From the NCBI RefSeq assembly GCF_000747525.1, contig NZ_CP009278.1, positions 2,914,001-2,978,000 of the forward strand: DNA of 64,000 bases. Direction: 5' to 3'. Of the stretch, positions 9,622-18,911 are shown piece after piece. How positions within the stretch are numbered: the first letter of the stretch is position 1; every line of letters starts with the position of its first letter. The DNA comes from Sphingobacterium sp. ML3W (GTDB lineage Bacteria > Bacteroidota > Bacteroidia > Sphingobacteriales > Sphingobacteriaceae). Both the position numbers and the translations under genes were made by a program. The notes beneath the pieces were generated by a model. It saw only the letters and a program-made list of their open reading frames with translations, was not told the DNA's origin and ran no database searches.

Positions 9622-10584
9622 ATGGACTTCTTCAATAAGACGGGTAAAATGGCATTGGGCAGCCGATTGCGATTACTAACGGCAAAAGTAACCGAAGACG
9701 CAGCTAAAATCTATGAACTCTATGATGTGGACTTTTCACCGAAATGGTTTCCCGTATTCTTTACGCTTTCAGAAGATGGCGAAATGACGATCAGCGAAAT
9801 CGCAACCGAAATAGGACATTCCCAACCCTCCGTTACCAAAATCATAAAAGAAATGGCAACTGCAGGATTGGTAAAAGACAATCTACAATCCAACGACAAG
9901 CGCAGAAATGTAGTAGATCTTACTGAGAAAGGAATCGAAGTTGCCGACAAGATAATCAAAGTACAAAGTGGCGATATTGATCTGGCCATTGATAGTATCA
10001 TTTCCGAAGCCACGCACAACCTGTGGGAAGCAATCGAAGAATGGGAATTTTTGTTAGAGCGGAAGTCATTGTTAAAAAGAGTCCATGAACAGAAAAAGCT
10101 TCGTGAAAGTTTAGATGTCGAGATTGTGGACTATAATCCCCAATATCAAGCTGCCTTTAGGTCTCTCAATGAAGAGTGGATATCAACTTATTTTGAAATG
10201 GAAGCAGCAGATTATAAAGCTTTGGACGATCCTGAAGCTTATATACTCAGCAAAGGCGGAAAGATATTTGTCGCCCTATACAATGGTGAGCCCCTTGGTG
10301 TTTGTGCACTGATAAAAATGGAGGATCCTGTTTACGATTTCGAGATGGCAAAGATGGCAGTTTCCCCAAAAGCACAAGGCAAAAATATGGGTTGGTTATT
10401 AGGGAAAGCCATTATCCTTGCCGCCAAAGACATGGGAGCATCTAAACTCTACCTAGAAAGCAATACCATACTAAAACCAGCGATCAACCTTTATCACAAA
10501 CTAGGTTTCCAGAAAATAATAGGACGCCCCACACCTTACAAACGTTGCAACATCCAGATGGAATTGGATCTACAAAACAACTAA
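9622..10584 (+). CDS. MarR-type HTH fused to GNAT acetyltransferase
   Basis: A 320-residue two-domain protein. Residues about 30-145 form a MarR winged helix (DGEMTISEIATEIGHSQPSVTKIIKEM, then NDKRRNVVDLTEKG as the wing). Residues about 160-315 form a GNAT N-acetyltransferase with the acetyl-CoA loop region KMAVSPKAQGKNMGWLLGKAII and LYLESNTILKPAINLYHKLGFQ. MarR-GNAT fusions are known, and the acetylation substrate is normally unidentified. It lies 28 bp downstream of panB, so the two may be cotranscribed, although a functional link is not obvious. Confidence 0.88.
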   Translation: MDFFNKTGKMALGSRLRLLTAKVTEDAAKIYELYDVDFSPKWFPVFFTLSEDGEMTISEIATEIGHSQPSVTKIIKEMATAGLVKDNLQSNDKRRNVVDLTEKGIEVADKIIKVQSGDIDLAIDSIISEATHNLWEAIEEWEFLLERKSLLKRVHEQKKLRESLDVEIVDYNPQYQAAFRSLNEEWISTYFEMEAADYKALDDPEAYILSKGGKIFVALYNGEPLGVCALIKMEDPVYDFEMAKMAVSPKAQGKNMGWLLGKAIILAAKDMGASKLYLESNTILKPAINLYHKLGFQKIIGRPTPYKRCNIQMELDLQNN

Positions 10585-10592
10585 AAAACAAA

Positions 10593-10620
10593 GCTGCTGT
10601 TCTTAAATAAGAACAGCAGC
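10593..10620 (-). terminator. Hairpin between convergent MarR-GNAT and S41 genes
   Basis: GCTGCTGTTCTTA and TAAGAACAGCAGC form a perfect 13-bp stem. On the minus strand it is followed by TTTGTTTTTT (10592-10583), so it works best as the terminator of the S41 protease gene, about 90 bp past that gene's stop. It has no T run on the plus strand. Confidence 0.72.
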
Positions 10621-10710
10621 ATATCGTTGACTCACCAGACCTTTACTACACAGATAATGATTGGATTATAAAATGATAGTAAAACATAAGCTAGACAAGC
10701 TTTTATTCAT

Positions 10711-12891
10711 CTATTTATTTAAATACTCCAATGCACTGTTGAGCACCTCATCAATACCATCTTTGACTCCTTTTATAGTAGGATTTACGGTATGATCGAT
10801 CCTGATACCCACACGTTGGGTTTTACCATTGTCAGGATAATAAACGCCCAAACCTGAAATAACAGTTCTCAGATTACCAGGCAGATCAATGAAGCTCGCA
10901 TTACCGTCGGCACCAGCTGTTTGAGATCCAAAGATCTTTACGTTGGCGGCAGTCTGATACCCCATCACATGATACTCGGCCGAACTTTGTGTATCTTCAT
11001 TCACCAAAACAGCAATTTTACCCTGGTAATAATCAGACGTATCCTCACCCACTTTGAGAGGAGAACTCATCACGAACGTACCCGGATATTTAAAGCTAGT
11101 ACTGCTAAAACGTACGAATTCCGTTGGTTTTGGCAATATCAATGCACCTATTTTAAATACCAAAAAATCTCCCGGATAATTTCTATCATCAATTACGATC
11201 CCTTTTACCTTGCTCCAGTCCGCCATATTTTCATCAATCATCTTACTCCTGAGCAGACTGTGTTTGATATACAAAATATTATTGTCCAACATTTTATAAG
11301 CAATGGTATCAGTCTGTTTTGGTCTAAACTTTTCCATGGGTACAGCGCTAATCGTTAACTGCATCGGTTGGCCATCCCGCAGCAACTGCAATGGCACAAC
11401 AGCGCTATTGCTGGCTACCAATCGCCCCGCCAACTCACGATTTGAGACGGCTACATTAGGAGTAGCGATATAAGCCCAAACCGAATCTCGGATCTCCACC
11501 ACTTTTTTATGTTCCTTGCTCACGATAACATCCCCAACCTTAAGCATATTATCCACATGATTTGTATCGAATACTTTTGTAACAACGGCTTTTCCTTCGA
11601 CCATGCGAATTTCTACCGGAATACGGAACATCCCATAATAACTTTGTAGCCCTTTTGGTCTACTCCACAATCCTGTATGTGCATCTTTTACATTTGATAA
11701 CAATTTTAAGATAGACAGTCCGTAAGTTTTATCATCACGGCTCAAGATCATCTCAGGAACAGATTTCTTCAATACCTCACTCCAATTGGGTTCGGTCAGA
11801 TCTTTATATGGAGAAAAATATTCGACCATATTCCAGAAACGGAATAACGTTAATAAACGGAAACCCGCATCAGCAGATCTGATATTCTCGTATTTTTTCT
11901 CATGCTGAAAAAGTACATTTCCAATCTCACCAGCAAAACCAAAGTAATGATGCTTTTTAAAACTACTATAGCGAATACGTTTCAACTTAGCCTTAAGTTC
12001 CTCTTTAAAAGGAAGCTTATCTATCCAAGAATAGTCCACTTCATGTACCATGTTCTCTACGATTGGTTTGGGATAATCCTCGGTAGTCCCCAGACTGTCG
12101 AGAAGAGCGTCATAATGTGCTTCCACAGCCTTGTTATCCTTGGCCATGATAACAGTATTGATGGACTTAAACAGTTGATTATCCCAATCCAGTTTCCCTA
12201 ATCCCACTGTTGGGTGCCTATATTTCAAAAAGCCCCAGATACGGGCCAAATCCACAAGACGTTGATCAATTTCTGGACTGTTATTAAAATCTGTAATACC
12301 AGAAGCGATTGGATCAATAACCTTTTTGGCAAACGGAACAAACATGCTCGTTTCCTTTGTGATATCTTTCCCATCAACTGTAACCGTAACATCATCTATC
12401 CATATTTTTCCTTCCCCAGATAAAAAAAATGCTAATGCAATTCCCTCCGTTATATCAGGGTTTAACTTCGCCGACACAGTAAAGTTTTCCCAATCTTTCG
12501 TACCCCTAATTTGGCGACTTGCCATATTATCGAAATAGACTTTGGGATCTATTCTAAGCATAGCACTTACAGAGGAACTATCCGTTACATTTTCTCGTTT
12601 GATCATGGCAGATACTCGAATAGAATCACCCTTTAAATTAGCGGGCAGCATCATCATCACACCACCAAAGCCATTACTTTTCTTTAAGCTCTCCACGCGG
12701 AGCGAGCCTTTTCCAGCATAATAAATATCTTGATCAATACTGTTTCTGAAAACAGTACTGTCGCCAAGTCTAAACCAAGGTTTAGCGATAGGTTCCTCAA
12801 AAGAAAAATTAAAGTGCTCTTGGCCCCATGCAATATGAGCAATTGCAGTAAATAAGATGCCGAAGATAATTTTTAAAACATTTTGTTTCAT
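10711..12891 (-). CDS. S41-family (C-terminal processing/tail-specific) peptidase, exported
   Basis: A 726-residue secreted protease. It has a signal peptide ending near IAHIAWGQ, a carbohydrate-binding-like beta domain (about 25-185, ending in GEGKIWIDDVTV), a helical segment (VDLARIWGFLKYRHP), a PDZ-like region around MLKVGDVIVSKEH, and a C-terminal S41 domain. The serine nucleophile lies in DTQSSAEYHVMGYQ, followed by KIFGSQTAGADGN. Homologues act in the periplasm or outside the cell on misfolded or tagged proteins; the substrate here is unknown. Two decayed partial copies of the same gene family occur at 17.9-18.3 kb and 23.0-23.2 kb, so this is the only intact copy. Confidence 0.88.
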   Translation of the reverse strand: MKQNVLKIIFGILFTAIAHIAWGQEHFNFSFEEPIAKPWFRLGDSTVFRNSIDQDIYYAGKGSLRVESLKKSNGFGGVMMMLPANLKGDSIRVSAMIKRENVTDSSSVSAMLRIDPKVYFDNMASRQIRGTKDWENFTVSAKLNPDITEGIALAFFLSGEGKIWIDDVTVTVDGKDITKETSMFVPFAKKVIDPIASGITDFNNSPEIDQRLVDLARIWGFLKYRHPTVGLGKLDWDNQLFKSINTVIMAKDNKAVEAHYDALLDSLGTTEDYPKPIVENMVHEVDYSWIDKLPFKEELKAKLKRIRYSSFKKHHYFGFAGEIGNVLFQHEKKYENIRSADAGFRLLTLFRFWNMVEYFSPYKDLTEPNWSEVLKKSVPEMILSRDDKTYGLSILKLLSNVKDAHTGLWSRPKGLQSYYGMFRIPVEIRMVEGKAVVTKVFDTNHVDNMLKVGDVIVSKEHKKVVEIRDSVWAYIATPNVAVSNRELAGRLVASNSAVVPLQLLRDGQPMQLTISAVPMEKFRPKQTDTIAYKMLDNNILYIKHSLLRSKMIDENMADWSKVKGIVIDDRNYPGDFLVFKIGALILPKPTEFVRFSSTSFKYPGTFVMSSPLKVGEDTSDYYQGKIAVLVNEDTQSSAEYHVMGYQTAANVKIFGSQTAGADGNASFIDLPGNLRTVISGLGVYYPDNGKTQRVGIRIDHTVNPTIKGVKDGIDEVLNSALEYLNK

Positions 12892-13060
12892 AATTTAAAG
12901 TTTGTATTAAAAATAATAAAACTCCTTCTATTTTGCAATAAAATTATCGCATACTCATCTTTTTTAATGAAATTCATAAAAAACCAGGCTTACAGTCCCA
13001 CTACTTTTATCTTAAAAAAATGCATAAAGAAACGAAACACGTCTTTTCTAAGAAGATTTC

Positions 13061-13091
13061 TATAATCCCAACTGGGCTCGAACCAGTGACC
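13061..13091 (-). pseudogene. tRNA 3'-end fragment (T arm plus acceptor strand)
   Basis: On the minus strand the sequence reads as the 3' third of a tRNA: GGTC, T arm ACTGG/CCAGT with loop TTCGAGC, then an acceptor strand TGGGATT plus A. No D arm, anticodon arm or 5' acceptor strand is present upstream. Orphan 3' fragments of this kind are often left as attachment sites by integrating elements. It could also be chance similarity. Confidence 0.45.
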
Positions 13092-13118
13092 AAAAGATGA
13101 GATACCTTTATTTCCCTA

Positions 13119-13147
13119 AAAAAAGCAACTCAAAGAGTTGCTTTTTT
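13119..13147. terminator. Bidirectional terminator after the efflux operon
   Basis: AAAAAAGCAACTC and GAGTTGCTTTTTT form a perfect stem around AAA, with T runs in both orientations. It lies 60 bp past the stop of the minus-strand DHA2 efflux gene. Confidence 0.88.
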
Positions 13148-13206
13148 ATTTTACCGCATTGCATACAACCCTGTTAAATATTTTAAAAAATAAGCTATAA
13201 ATCCAA

Positions 13207-14787
13207 CTACACCACTACTGTAGCTGCAATTTCCTCCTTGTTTTTATTCTCGCGCCAGTTCAAGATATTCCGCCCTTGTTTCTTATAGATCGGAAAGAAG
13301 AACAAAACAATGAACATACAAATTCCAATAATACAAATCCATCCATACAATTCTTTTATCGCACTCAAATTTGCCTGCATGCTCAATTCTTTGTAAGCCA
13401 ATAAGGGATCGACGTTGGCCGTATTTGCACCTTGAAATCTATGCTGAAACAAAGGGTCTGATTGATCAGTCCAAGCAGCTAGCTTATCCAGCAGCTGCAC
13501 CTGACGGTAATATAACAGCGTACTGTATATTCCGCCAAACATGACAGGACCGAAAAAACTTCTAGTAAAAATCAATATCACGGTAGACGATACAAATTTT
13601 TCAGCTGGAACATCTGCTGCAATATAAAGCCCAATCGTCATATAAGAAACCAATATTGCTACCCCACGTAAGAACATTGGAAAAAAGAATCGATACGCCT
13701 CTGTTTGTTTATCCACGATTACGTATAGCATATACGTAGAGACAGTATAGCATAGTACAGTCACTAAGAGCAATACCTTAAAATTATTGTATCTTCTAAA
13801 ATATAGAAAAGCAATTATGGCACCTGTTATATATCCTAAAATTGGGTAAGCATTGATCGCTGCATTTTCTATTGCATTATTACTATAAGCGATATTCATC
13901 ATCAGATTGATCGGAGTCGTCAATGAGAAAAAAAAGCAGGAAAGAAACATCAAGATTATCCCTACCCGTACATTTCTAATCCGAAATACCGAAAAGTCAA
14001 TGAGTTTCTGCTTTAATAGCTTATTTCGAATTAAAAATAGAAACAGACAGACCACTGTTGATATACTCGCAAATCTGATTTTAGAAGAATCCCACCAGTC
14101 CTCATAACGTCCATAGGCCATTATAAAAGCAATTGACAACATGCATCCAGCTAAAAGAAAAATACTGAACCAGTCAAATTTCCACATTGGTAACCTTCTA
14201 GTATGCATTTTACCTGACACCAAAATAAATGAAATCAATAACGTTAAAAAGAGGAAAATGTTTGAAAAGTGAAAAGAATATCGCCAGCCTAATTCATCTG
14301 ACAACCACACCTGAAACATCCCCGCCAATGGACTCACAAGAAGGCTCACCGGATAGTATACTGCATACATTTGGTATCGCTCGCCACGTGGCATCAATAT
14401 TGGAATGATATTGATGATCATTAAAATAGAGCCCATCATCCTAACAGCTCCAATACAGAAAGAGCATAAGACGATGTCCACGGTATTATCTGCCAGACTC
14501 AATATGAAGTTAAAAGATAGCAGTGCGCAGCATATTGATATCAATAATTCTTTAGACGAAAAATAATCTTTCAGTTTTGTAATTAATGGAAAAGACACTG
14601 CCATCCCAGCCAAATAAGCATAACTGCTCAGAGACGCATCAGCAGGATTAGCCGCCAAACTGGAAACCATATAAGTCGATATCGAGGAGGATACCCCAGA
14701 AGTCGCCCCCAGGCATATACTCATCAAAATCAATAGCAATAAATCCAATTTTGGATTAACCCATTTTCGAAATAGCCTGTTATCCAT
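13207..14787 (-). CDS. DHA2-family (EmrB-like) MFS drug efflux transporter
   Basis: A 526-residue inner-membrane protein with about 14 hydrophobic segments, the number typical of DHA2 (EmrB/QacA) exporters. Visible features are an N-terminal helix with GATSGVSSSISTYMVSSLAANP, PLITKLKDYFSSKELL, the RMMGSILMIINIIPILMPRGER segment (helix 4-5 region) and PLAGMFQVWLSDELGWRYSF, the conserved G-W-R-W/Y turn. It is last in a MarR-TolC-HlyD-MFS operon read leftward, 23 bp after the HlyD gene. Together they would form a tripartite pump across both membranes. The drug range is unknown. Confidence 0.88.
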   Translation of the reverse strand: MDNRLFRKWVNPKLDLLLLILMSICLGATSGVSSSISTYMVSSLAANPADASLSSYAYLAGMAVSFPLITKLKDYFSSKELLISICCALLSFNFILSLADNTVDIVLCSFCIGAVRMMGSILMIINIIPILMPRGERYQMYAVYYPVSLLVSPLAGMFQVWLSDELGWRYSFHFSNIFLFLTLLISFILVSGKMHTRRLPMWKFDWFSIFLLAGCMLSIAFIMAYGRYEDWWDSSKIRFASISTVVCLFLFLIRNKLLKQKLIDFSVFRIRNVRVGIILMFLSCFFFSLTTPINLMMNIAYSNNAIENAAINAYPILGYITGAIIAFLYFRRYNNFKVLLLVTVLCYTVSTYMLYVIVDKQTEAYRFFFPMFLRGVAILVSYMTIGLYIAADVPAEKFVSSTVILIFTRSFFGPVMFGGIYSTLLYYRQVQLLDKLAAWTDQSDPLFQHRFQGANTANVDPLLAYKELSMQANLSAIKELYGWICIIGICMFIVLFFFPIYKKQGRNILNWRENKNKEEIAATVVV

Positions 14788-14810
14788 TTATTATTTAATT
14801 TATGATATTA

Positions 14811-15884
14811 CTATTTTTTAGTTACTTCGACATTCATACCAGCTGTTATTTTATCCAGACCCTCTTTATTATTATTCGCATCTGTAAAAACAATCCTAAC
14901 CGGTATACGCTGTTGTACTTTCACAAAATTACCCGTAGAGTTATCAACCGGCACCGAAGAGTAGCGGCTACCTGTCGCCCCAGATAACGATTCCACTTTT
15001 CCTTCAAATACTTTACCTTTTAAAGCGTCGACTTTTATAGACATCAGATCACCCACTTTAATCTTCTCGATTTGCGATTCCGTAAAATTAGCTGTTACCC
15101 ACCTTTGGCTCCCCTGTACTATAGTGCCCAGCGTCTGTCCTGTTTGCAGCAACTGACCAATTGATATTTTACGTCTGCCCATTATACCATCAAATGGTGC
15201 TGTGATATAACAATAAGAAATATTCAACTTTGCCATATCAAGAGATGCTTTCGCACGCATGATATCAGCATCAGAAACATTCAATTTCTCCGAAATAGCC
15301 CGTGTGTTGAGTGTCGTCGATTGACGTTGACGAACCAACGATTCATATCGCGCTTGAATGGCTTCATACTCTGTTTTCACTTCATCAAATTGATATTGCG
15401 GTATCACATCAGCTTTCAGTAAATTTTCATACCGTTGCAAGTTTGTATACTGATTGTCCAGACGTGCTTTTGCTTCAGCAATATTTGCATCAGAGATCGA
15501 CGTACTATTGACCGACAATCCGATATCTGCGCCCACTACCGTTTTCCCTGCCTCTGCATTTTTCAACGTAGCCAATGCTTGCGCAGCTTGTATCTGATAC
15601 TCCTGATCATCAATCACGATGAGCGTATCTCCTTTTTTCACCTGTTGATGTTCATCAAATCTGATTTCATTTATATACCCTACAATTCGCGTATTTACAG
15701 GACTGATATAAGCTTCCACTTGTGCATCTTCCGTATACGAATTATCATTCAGATGAAAATAATACACAAGTCCCCAAACGAGTAATGCGACAACAATGAT
15801 GACGGAAATCGAATTAAAGAAAATCCTTAAAAGTTTACTATACTTTAGCTTTATTTGCTGTTCTTTTTTTGACATTTGACTCAT
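14811..15884 (-). CDS. HlyD/EmrA-family membrane fusion protein
   Basis: A 357-residue periplasmic adaptor with one N-terminal membrane anchor (about 20-45). A split lipoyl/biotinyl domain follows (AYISPVNTRIVGYINEIRFDEHQQVKKGD and YCYITAPFDGIMGRRKISIGQLLQTGQTL), around an alpha-helical hairpin and a C-terminal beta barrel (VTANFTESQIEKIKVGD). It links the DHA2 pump to the TolC-like channel. The coding region overlaps the 3' end of the TolC gene by 47 bp (38 bp if the second ATG at 15875 is used), suggesting coupled translation. Confidence 0.92.
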   Translation of the reverse strand: MSQMSKKEQQIKLKYSKLLRIFFNSISVIIVVALLVWGLVYYFHLNDNSYTEDAQVEAYISPVNTRIVGYINEIRFDEHQQVKKGDTLIVIDDQEYQIQAAQALATLKNAEAGKTVVGADIGLSVNSTSISDANIAEAKARLDNQYTNLQRYENLLKADVIPQYQFDEVKTEYEAIQARYESLVRQRQSTTLNTRAISEKLNVSDADIMRAKASLDMAKLNISYCYITAPFDGIMGRRKISIGQLLQTGQTLGTIVQGSQRWVTANFTESQIEKIKVGDLMSIKVDALKGKVFEGKVESLSGATGSRYSSVPVDNSTGNFVKVQQRIPVRIVFTDANNNKEGLDKITAGMNVEVTKK

Positions 15885-17226
15885 ATTTTACACGACTATA
15901 ATTAATTTTTGTTTGTCCCCAATTTCCAGTAGCCTTCATCAGGTTGTACCAACGATAGATAATATTTACTCTCGAATTACTCAAGTTGAGTTGCGAAGAA
16001 AGAAGTGATGTACTCGCATCGAGCATATCCGTTATAGCAACAAATTTGTTCAGGTATTTCTGTTCCACCACGCGGTAGTTATCCTGAGCCAATTGGAAAC
16101 TTTCCTGTTCCGAATTGTATTTCACCTGTGCTTCCTGCATTTTGACTAAGGCAGCATGACGATCCATCTCAGCCTGCTGTTCTGCCCAACCTTGTTGTTT
16201 CTGGGCATATTCGATTTCCAGATATGCTTTTTCAATATTCTTTTTACTATGGTATAGCCCACTGATATTATACTTCAATTTTGCACCTGTTTGGAAAAGG
16301 TTCATATACACATCCATTGGAGGAACAGAATATAGATATGGACGCGCTAAGCCATTCTCTGCATATAATGACAGTTGAGGCAAACGCGCTGCCTTGGCTA
16401 TTTTCAAATCCTTTTCCGCCATTTTCACGCGTATTCCAGCAGCTTCAACCTCAGGAAGATCTTGCTGTTCAAAAGCAATTCCAGAATCTTCAAAAGCCTT
16501 TTCATATAAGGTGGTATCCACATTGATAACGGTATTTTCCGCCAGACCGATTACGACTCCCAAATCGTGATTAGTAATGTTAATATCATTATCAATCTCC
16601 GTTAATTTGAGCTTCAATTCTGTTATCTGAAGACTGCTTCTAATATGTTCATTGTGGGTTAGCATACCCTGTTTAATCAGTTGTTGTATATTAGACAATC
16701 TATGTTCAGCAAGTTCAATATTTTGGTTGTATATTGTTTTTTGATTATATAAAGTGAACAATTGCAAATACTTACCAAGCAGCAATAACTGTATCCTTTC
16801 TTTATCATTTTGATAATCCAGAATGGCTATCTCGTCTACTAATTCTGATTTTTCAATACCATTTTTAATTCGACCGCCACTATAGACCGTAATGTCACCC
16901 TCCATTGTAAAACTAGTCGATATATGAGGCATTTTCATAGTCGATTCGTAATTGAAATGCTTGTCCCAAATATTAGCATTACTGATATAACCGGCACTTA
17001 AACCAGCTCCTATCTCGGGCAACCAAGCCTCCTGTTTTTCAATTTCTGTCCTTTTTTCGTTAATACTGATTTTTTGTCTTGACGCCGCTAATTGCACACT
17101 GTTGCGTTCCGCCAATGCAAAAAGTGAATCTACAGGTAAAAAAAGACGCCTTTCCTGTGCTTTAACACCCTCTAATCCTAAAAATAAAGTGATGATTAAA
17201 TAATAAAATATATGTGACTGTTTCAT
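15838..17226 (-). CDS. TolC-family outer-membrane efflux channel
   Basis: A 462-residue protein with a signal peptide (MKQSHIFYYLIITLFLGLEG then VKAQ) and two OEP repeats of long helices separated by beta strands, for example the segment ending AELAEHRLSNIQQLIKQG and YNSEQESFQLAQDNYRVVEQ. The NYRVVEQKYLNKFVAITDMLDAS motif is typical of TolC homologues. It forms the outer-membrane exit duct of the pump. It is the first structural gene after the MarR gene, and a perfect 20-bp MarR-type palindrome lies immediately upstream of its start. Confidence 0.92.
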   Translation of the reverse strand: MKQSHIFYYLIITLFLGLEGVKAQERRLFLPVDSLFALAERNSVQLAASRQKISINEKRTEIEKQEAWLPEIGAGLSAGYISNANIWDKHFNYESTMKMPHISTSFTMEGDITVYSGGRIKNGIEKSELVDEIAILDYQNDKERIQLLLLGKYLQLFTLYNQKTIYNQNIELAEHRLSNIQQLIKQGMLTHNEHIRSSLQITELKLKLTEIDNDINITNHDLGVVIGLAENTVINVDTTLYEKAFEDSGIAFEQQDLPEVEAAGIRVKMAEKDLKIAKAARLPQLSLYAENGLARPYLYSVPPMDVYMNLFQTGAKLKYNISGLYHSKKNIEKAYLEIEYAQKQQGWAEQQAEMDRHAALVKMQEAQVKYNSEQESFQLAQDNYRVVEQKYLNKFVAITDMLDASTSLLSSQLNLSNSRVNIIYRWYNLMKATGNWGQTKINYSRVKYESNVKKRTANKAKV

Positions 17227-17239
17227 TGTTGTATGGTGT

Positions 17240-17259
17240 ACTGTTTGATATCAAACAGT
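17240..17259. promoter_or_regulatory. MarR operator O2 (between marR and tolC genes)
   Basis: ACTGTTTGATATCAAACAGT is a perfect 20-bp palindrome, 13 bp upstream of the TolC start codon and inside the MarR-TolC gap. Its core AGTTTGA/TCAAACT half-sites recur upstream of the MarR gene. No promoter fits between it and the TolC start, so it may act as a secondary or roadblock site. Confidence 0.8.
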
Positions 17260-17273
17260 TGTAGTAAATTTTT

Positions 17274-17720
17274 TTAACTCCGCATAATAGCATTAAGAGT
17301 TTTTGTAAGCGCCTTTATATCTTCAATATCCAATGCTATTTTCTCGATATCATAGGTTTGATAAACATCTGGATATAAGTCTGCTACAAACTGCTTCGCT
17401 TTTTCCGTTAAAGAAATGATATTTGTTCTCCTATTTTCAGGGTTAATTCGCCTTACGAGCATATCGCGTTTCAACAGATTGTCAATGAGTGAAGTCAAGC
17501 TAGATTTATTTTTACCTAAACCATCTGCTATTTCTTGTTGATTGGCTTCTCCGCTTTCAGTAGAGATACTGAGAAAATATAAAACTTGAGTCATTTCCAA
17601 TGTAATATCAGCATGGCCATGCTCGATCAGCTGTTTTTGCACACGCTGCCGAAGGTTCTGTCTTAGCTTTAGAACTGCATTAAAATAATGGTGCATAACC
17701 TGTGCATATTCGATATCCAT
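17274..17720 (-). CDS. MarR-family repressor of the efflux operon
   Basis: A 148-residue winged-helix protein. The HTH lies at NQQEIADGLGKNKSSLTSLIDNLLKRDML (about 78-106), and the wing at NPENRRTNIISLTEKAKQ. It is the first gene of the efflux operon. The matching palindromes upstream of it and upstream of the TolC gene suggest that it represses its own operon and is released by pump substrates, the usual MarR logic. Confidence 0.9.
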   Translation of the reverse strand: MDIEYAQVMHHYFNAVLKLRQNLRQRVQKQLIEHGHADITLEMTQVLYFLSISTESGEANQQEIADGLGKNKSSLTSLIDNLLKRDMLVRRINPENRRTNIISLTEKAKQFVADLYPDVYQTYDIEKIALDIEDIKALTKTLNAIMRS

Positions 17721-17724
17721 GGTG

Positions 17725-17757
17725 CAAAGTTAAATTAAAACAGTTTGACATCAAACT
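17725..17757 (-). promoter_or_regulatory. MarR promoter with overlapping operator O1
   Basis: On the minus strand TTTG at 17755-17752 and TAACTTTG at 17732-17725 are separated by 19 nt, a good Bacteroidota promoter. The inverted repeat AGTTTGA-CA-TCAAACT (17742-17757) covers the -33 element. It shares both half-sites with the perfect palindrome at 17240-17259, so repressor binding would directly block the polymerase. Confidence 0.82.
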
Positions 17758-17935
17758 TTTATAGATTATTTTTTATACCTAATTTCAATAAAAGGACACA
17801 ATAATTATACAATTAATTCATTAGCCATTACATATAGCTGCAAAAAATAATATAATTAACTCTCGGTAACAATTCCTTCTCTCAAATAAAGAAGCTTACT
17901 ATTCGCTGCACCCCTACTCCACTGCCTGTACCAAA

Positions 17936-18292
17936 CAGTTTCCCTAATTCCATAGTTGGATGCCTATATTTCAAAAACTCCCAGATACGGGCCAAATCCA
18001 CAAGTCGTTGATCAGTAAAATTTTCCCAATCTTTCGTACCCCTAATTTGGCGGCTTGCCATATTTTCGAAATAGACTTTGGGATCTATTCTAAGCATGGC
18101 ACTTACATAAGAGCTATTCGTTACATTTTCTCGTTTGACTACGGCAGACACTCGAATGGAATCGCCCTTTAAATTAGCAGGCATCATCTTCCTCACACCT
18201 GCGGCCGGAACCATTACTTTTCTTTAAGCTCTCCACACGAAGCGACCCTTTTCCAGCATAATAAATATCTTCATCAATACTATTCCTGATCG
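17936..18292 (-). pseudogene. Decayed N-terminal fragment of a second S41 peptidase gene
   Basis: The minus-strand translation in two frames matches the intact S41 gene at 10711-12891. IYYAGKGSLRVESLKKSNG is in one frame; after a frameshift near 18200, NLKGDSIRVSAVVKRENV, MASRQIRGTKDWENFT and then DQRLVDLARIWEFLKYRHPT follow in the other. The join ENFT-DQRLV skips a segment of roughly 70 residues present in the intact gene, so there is also an internal deletion of about 215 bp. There is no start codon, catalytic domain or stop of the parent. It sits in the 640-bp gap upstream of the MarR gene. Confidence 0.85.
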
Positions 18293-18357
18293 AAAACCTT
18301 TTTGCAATCTGGGATGTTATAAAACTGCACTCATTTTTAACAATAAAACTCCAAGAT

Positions 18358-18861
18358 ATGATACTCCAATATCTCAGCATCGAATTTGAAAGCGAAGTAA
18401 AGAACACCCGGAAACTACTTAACGCTGTACCCGGAAAAGATCTTGCTTACAAACCGTCAGAATTTTCATGGACCATGGGTGAATTGGCCCAGCACATCGC
18501 TACCATTTATTATTGGTATGTAGGTGCACTCACGCAAGATGTATACGACCTAGCCACAGACCATATGGAACGCGGCGACCCCAATGACATCCAGGCGACC
18601 ATTGATCTTTTTGAAAAAAACGTAGAAAAGGCCCGGATCGCTATAGAAGCCCTTAATGAGAAAAAACTATTGGATGACTGGACCATGAAAATTGGCGAAC
18701 GCGTTGTAATTGGGCCCCTGCAAAGAGGGATCGTCTCCCGAAGTTTTTTATTTAATCACCTGTATCACCATCGTGGCGAACTGATCGTTTATTTACGCGC
18801 AACGGGAAATAAAGTCCCTGGCCTATACGGCCCAACCTACGAAGAAAGCAACAAGAAGTAA
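18358..18861 (+). CDS. DinB-like (YfiT/DUF664-type) metal-binding four-helix protein
   Basis: A 167-residue DinB-superfamily protein (the four-helix bundle fold, unrelated to DNA polymerase IV). The three metal-ligand histidines expected of the family are visible in GELAQHIATIYYW (first helix) and FLFNHLYHHRGELIVYLR (third helix). Enzymes of this fold act as thiol-dependent transferases or isomerases; the role here is unknown. It lies upstream of the ArsR-controlled stress operon but has no visible operator of its own. Confidence 0.85.
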   Translation: MILQYLSIEFESEVKNTRKLLNAVPGKDLAYKPSEFSWTMGELAQHIATIYYWYVGALTQDVYDLATDHMERGDPNDIQATIDLFEKNVEKARIAIEALNEKKLLDDWTMKIGERVVIGPLQRGIVSRSFLFNHLYHHRGELIVYLRATGNKVPGLYGPTYEESNKK

Positions 18862-18911
18862 CGCTACGCCACCGCAGTATTTTAAAAAAAACTGTTTTTT
18901 TAAAAAATTAG

